A stretch of 64,000 nt of DNA from Pseudarthrobacter sp. SSS035 (lineage in GTDB: Bacteria; Actinomycetota; Actinomycetes; Actinomycetales; Micrococcaceae), in NCBI RefSeq assembly GCF_023273875.1, contig NZ_CP096882.1, forward strand, positions 1,054,001 to 1,118,000, written 5' to 3'. This document shows, one piece after another, positions 61,497 through 64,000 of this stretch. A program made the translations under genes and the position numbers. Position 1 is the first letter of the stretch, and every line of letters begins with the position of its first letter. A model generated the notes under the pieces. That model made no database searches. It was not told where the DNA came from and saw nothing but the letters and a program-made list of their open reading frames with translations.

Positions 61497-63767
61497 ATGA
61501 CCACCACTGCAGCTGATCAAGCGCCCGGTTCATCGCCCGCCCCCGAACCCACTGATGAGAACGTCTGGCTGGAGGAGATCTACGGCGAGGCACCGCTTGC
61601 CTGGGTCCGGGAGCAGAACGCCCGCACCGAGGACCTTTTGGAGGACGCCGATTACGTGGGCCTGGAAGGGAGCATCCTGGAGGTGCTGGACTCCACGGAC
61701 CGGATCGCCATGGTGGGCAAGCGCGGCGAGCGGTACTACAACTTCTGGAAGGACCAGGCGAACCCGAAGGGGCTGTGGCGCCGCACCACCTGGGAAAGCT
61801 ACCTGACGGACTCCCCTGACTGGGATGTCCTGCTGGACGTGGATGCCCTCGCCGCCGCCGAAGGTGAGGAGTGGGTCTTCCACGGCGCCACGTTCCTGCG
61901 CCCCGCCGCGGGAGAGCCGTACCGCCTCGCGCTGCTGGCCCTCTCCCCCGACGGCGGCGACGCCAACCGCTACCGCGAGTTCGACGTCGGGACCCGCACC
62001 TTTGTTGACCCGGCCGACGGCGGCTTCGACCTGCCGACGGCGAAGGGGAACGTCTCGTGGCTGGACGCGGACACGCTGCTGGTCGCCTCCACGGCCGGGG
62101 ACCTGCCGCGGACCGCCTCCTCGTACGCCCGGACGGCTGTCACCCTGCGGCGTGGCGAGGCCCTCTCCGCGGCTGCCCGGCTTTTTGAGGTGCCGGAGGA
62201 CCACATGATGGCCGTGGTGGCGCACGATTCCACTCCCGGTTTTGAGCGCACGTTCGCCGTGGACTACATCGATTTCTACAACCGCAGCACGTTCATCCGC
62301 TGGGACGACGCCTGGCTCGAGATCGACGCGCCGACAGACGTGAACCTCAGCGCGCACCGCGAATGGCTCCTGTTCCGGCCGCAGCAGGACTGGTCCGTTG
62401 AGGGCAACACGTACCCCGCCGGGTCCTTGTTGGCCGCGAAATTCGAGGACTACCTTGCCGGGGCGCGGGATCTCTTGGTGCTGTTTACGCCGGATGCGCA
62501 CACTTCGCTGCAGTCGTGGAGCTGGACGCGGAATTTCCTGCTGCTGAACCTGTTGCGGGACGTCTCGTCCGAGATCCGCGTGCTGGATCCCTCTGTTCCC
62601 GGCATTGCGGCCGACGGGCGTACGGCCAACGGGGGCGCGGCCGACGGCGGCGCCTGGGCTTCGTCGCTGCTGGATGCCTGCCCGCCGCTGCACGACGTCA
62701 ACGCCTACGCGGTGGACGACGAAGATGAGGGACCGGCCGGCGGCGGTGCGGGCGACGACTTCTGGCTGGTCGCCACCGGATTCACCACCCCCAGCACGCT
62801 GATGCGCGGAAGCCTCACGCGGGATCCTGCCGGGACCGCTGGCTCCGGCGGGGACGTTGCCGGGACGGCTGGCGTGGTGAGCAGCCATGCGGCAGTCAAG
62901 GCGTCGCCGTCGTTCTTTAATGACGACCAGTACGAGGTGCAGCAGCACTTCGCCGTCTCCGCAGACGGCACCCGCGTCCCCTACTTCCAGGTGGCCTCGC
63001 GGGACCTTGTCCTGGACGGGCAGAACCCCACGCAGCTCTCAGGCTACGGCGGCTTCGAAGTCTCCCGGACCCCTGCGTACAGCGGAACCGTCGGCAGGGC
63101 TTGGCTGGAACGCAGGACCGCCACCTCCGGCGGGCCCGGCGAGGCCGCGCACTCCCGCGGCGGTGTCTACGTGGTGGCCAACATCCGGGGCGGCGGCGAA
63201 TACGGGCCGTCCTGGCACCGGGCCGCGCTCAAGGAAAACCGGCACCGCGCCTTCGAGGACTTTGCCGCCGTGGCGCAGCACCTCGTCCACCGTGGCGTCA
63301 CCTCCCGGGAACGGCTTGGCTGCGTCGGCGGTTCCAACGGCGGACTGCTGGTGGGCAACATGCTCACCACCTACCCGGAACTTTTCGGGGCTATCTCCTG
63401 CGGCGTTCCGCTGCTCGACATGAGGCGCTACACCAAGCTCTCCGCCGGGCACTCCTGGATCGCAGAATACGGCGACCCGGACGTGGCGGCGGAATGGGAG
63501 TACATCAAGACCTTCTCCCCGTACCACCTGCTCAAGGACGGCGTGGAGTACCCCGAAACATTCATCTGGACGGCCACGTCGGATGACAGGGTGGGACCGG
63601 TCCAGGCCCGCAAAATGGCCGCCCGGATGCAGGCGATGGGCATCCCGAATGTCTGGTTCCACGAAGCGCTGGAAGGCGGGCACGCCGGAGCTTCGGACAA
63701 CCGGCAGGCCGCCGCGCTACAGGCCCGCAGCCAGCACTTCCTATGGCGGACGCTGGCAGGCGGTTGA
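61497..63767 (+). CDS. S9-family prolyl oligopeptidase-like peptidase
   Basis: Serine peptidase of 756 residues from ATG 61497 (MTTTAADQ). The N-terminal beta-propeller half is followed by the alpha/beta-hydrolase catalytic domain with Ser (about 613) in GCVGGSNGGLLVGNM, Asp (about 696) in TATSDDRVGPVQA and His (about 728) in EGGHAGASDNRQ. NIRGGGEYGPSWHRAAL is the usual family motif. Two low-complexity inserts occur in the propeller (around ADGRTANGGAADGGAW and AGTAGSGGDVAGTAGV), unlike most homologues. No signal peptide. It is divergent from the FAD protein gene. Confidence 0.9.
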   Translation: MTTTAADQAPGSSPAPEPTDENVWLEEIYGEAPLAWVREQNARTEDLLEDADYVGLEGSILEVLDSTDRIAMVGKRGERYYNFWKDQANPKGLWRRTTWESYLTDSPDWDVLLDVDALAAAEGEEWVFHGATFLRPAAGEPYRLALLALSPDGGDANRYREFDVGTRTFVDPADGGFDLPTAKGNVSWLDADTLLVASTAGDLPRTASSYARTAVTLRRGEALSAAARLFEVPEDHMMAVVAHDSTPGFERTFAVDYIDFYNRSTFIRWDDAWLEIDAPTDVNLSAHREWLLFRPQQDWSVEGNTYPAGSLLAAKFEDYLAGARDLLVLFTPDAHTSLQSWSWTRNFLLLNLLRDVSSEIRVLDPSVPGIAADGRTANGGAADGGAWASSLLDACPPLHDVNAYAVDDEDEGPAGGGAGDDFWLVATGFTTPSTLMRGSLTRDPAGTAGSGGDVAGTAGVVSSHAAVKASPSFFNDDQYEVQQHFAVSADGTRVPYFQVASRDLVLDGQNPTQLSGYGGFEVSRTPAYSGTVGRAWLERRTATSGGPGEAAHSRGGVYVVANIRGGGEYGPSWHRAALKENRHRAFEDFAAVAQHLVHRGVTSRERLGCVGGSNGGLLVGNMLTTYPELFGAISCGVPLLDMRRYTKLSAGHSWIAEYGDPDVAAEWEYIKTFSPYHLLKDGVEYPETFIWTATSDDRVGPVQARKMAARMQAMGIPNVWFHEALEGGHAGASDNRQAAALQARSQHFLWRTLAGG

Positions 63768-63902
63768 GCGTAGGGCACTGTTCCTGGGCCCGGCGCGAAG
63801 CATACCGTGGGGCAGGGCGCCGGGGCTGAGCTAGGCGTTCAGTGGCCGTTTTGCACTGCGTGCCCCGTTCTGCGTATCCTTGGTGGGCTAGTAATAGCCA
63901 TT

Positions 63903-63990
63903 GGAGACGTGCCAGAGCGGCCGAATGGGCTTCACTGCTAATGAAGTGTGGGGCACAACTCCACCGGGGGTTCAAATCCCCCCGTCTCCG
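63903..63990 (+). tRNA. tRNA-Ser (GCU anticodon)
   Basis: An 88-nt tRNA with a long variable arm. The acceptor GGAGACG pairs with CGTCTCC (63983-63989), anticodon GCT is at 63937-63939 in loop CTGCTAA, and the T loop is GTTCAAATC. The discriminator is G and CCA is not encoded. Confidence 0.97.
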
Positions 63991-64000
63991 CGTTTGGCCC

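Overview
The window is high-GC actinobacterial DNA. Gene content and order point to the Micrococcaceae, most like Arthrobacter/Pseudarthrobacter: the carD-ispD-ispF-cysS-rlmB cluster, SenX3-RegX3 with phoU, a bacterial proteasome activator ending in GQYL, GTG/TTG starts, and long antisense ORFs caused by GC-rich codon use. Genus assignment is inference from memory, not from a search.

Layout. 1-17.4 kb is mostly core chromosome: the 5' part of glgX, rRNA methylation (rlmB), cysteinyl-tRNA synthetase, two isoprenoid genes (ispF, ispD), carD, a lipoprotein, the phosphate-sensing senX3-regX3 pair facing phoU across a PHO-box-like array, gpmA, a PLP sulfur enzyme, tmk-holB, a secreted peptidase and tRNA-Thr. 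17.4-36.7 kb is an accessory region of exported proteins and regulators: a decayed ycnI-like gene, a secreted FN3/chitobiase-type protein, two two-component systems, a 1672-residue animal-type haem peroxidase with RTX repeats, a CotA-like multicopper oxidase overlapping a signal peptidase I gene, and several unknown small proteins. 36.7-48.9 kb holds a coiled-coil protein, the Bpa proteasome activator, cstA with its ybdD partner, a DUF1540 protein, a PadR-controlled ABC exporter, a quinone oxidoreductase, tRNA-Ser and a VOC protein. 49-53.7 kb is an ExeM/NucH-type extracellular nuclease/5'-nucleotidase split by a one-base frameshift. 53.7-61.4 kb is a sulfonate uptake and desulfonation operon followed by an FAD/NAD(P)-binding protein. 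The window ends with a prolyl-oligopeptidase-family peptidase and a second tRNA-Ser.

The most interesting part is 18.2-36.1 kb. At least six intergenic regions there carry variants of a 17-bp palindrome, best form CCTAGGGAATCCCTAGG. At four promoters a half-site CCCCARSR lies exactly 9 nt upstream of a TAnnnT -10 box. Two of these promoters place the start codon 6-7 nt after the -10, so those mRNAs are probably leaderless. The promoters serve the FN3 protein, the second histidine kinase, a small Cys-containing protein and an HPt-like protein that lacks its phospho-accepting His. Palindrome variants also precede the haem peroxidase and multicopper oxidase genes. The only two-component regulator in the region with an unusual DNA-binding architecture is a SARP-type regulator fused to a C-terminal receiver domain, and it is the natural candidate to bind these sites. 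I infer a coordinated extracellular oxidation system, with Mn(II) or phenolics as possible substrates, controlled by this regulator. This is a hypothesis from the sequence.
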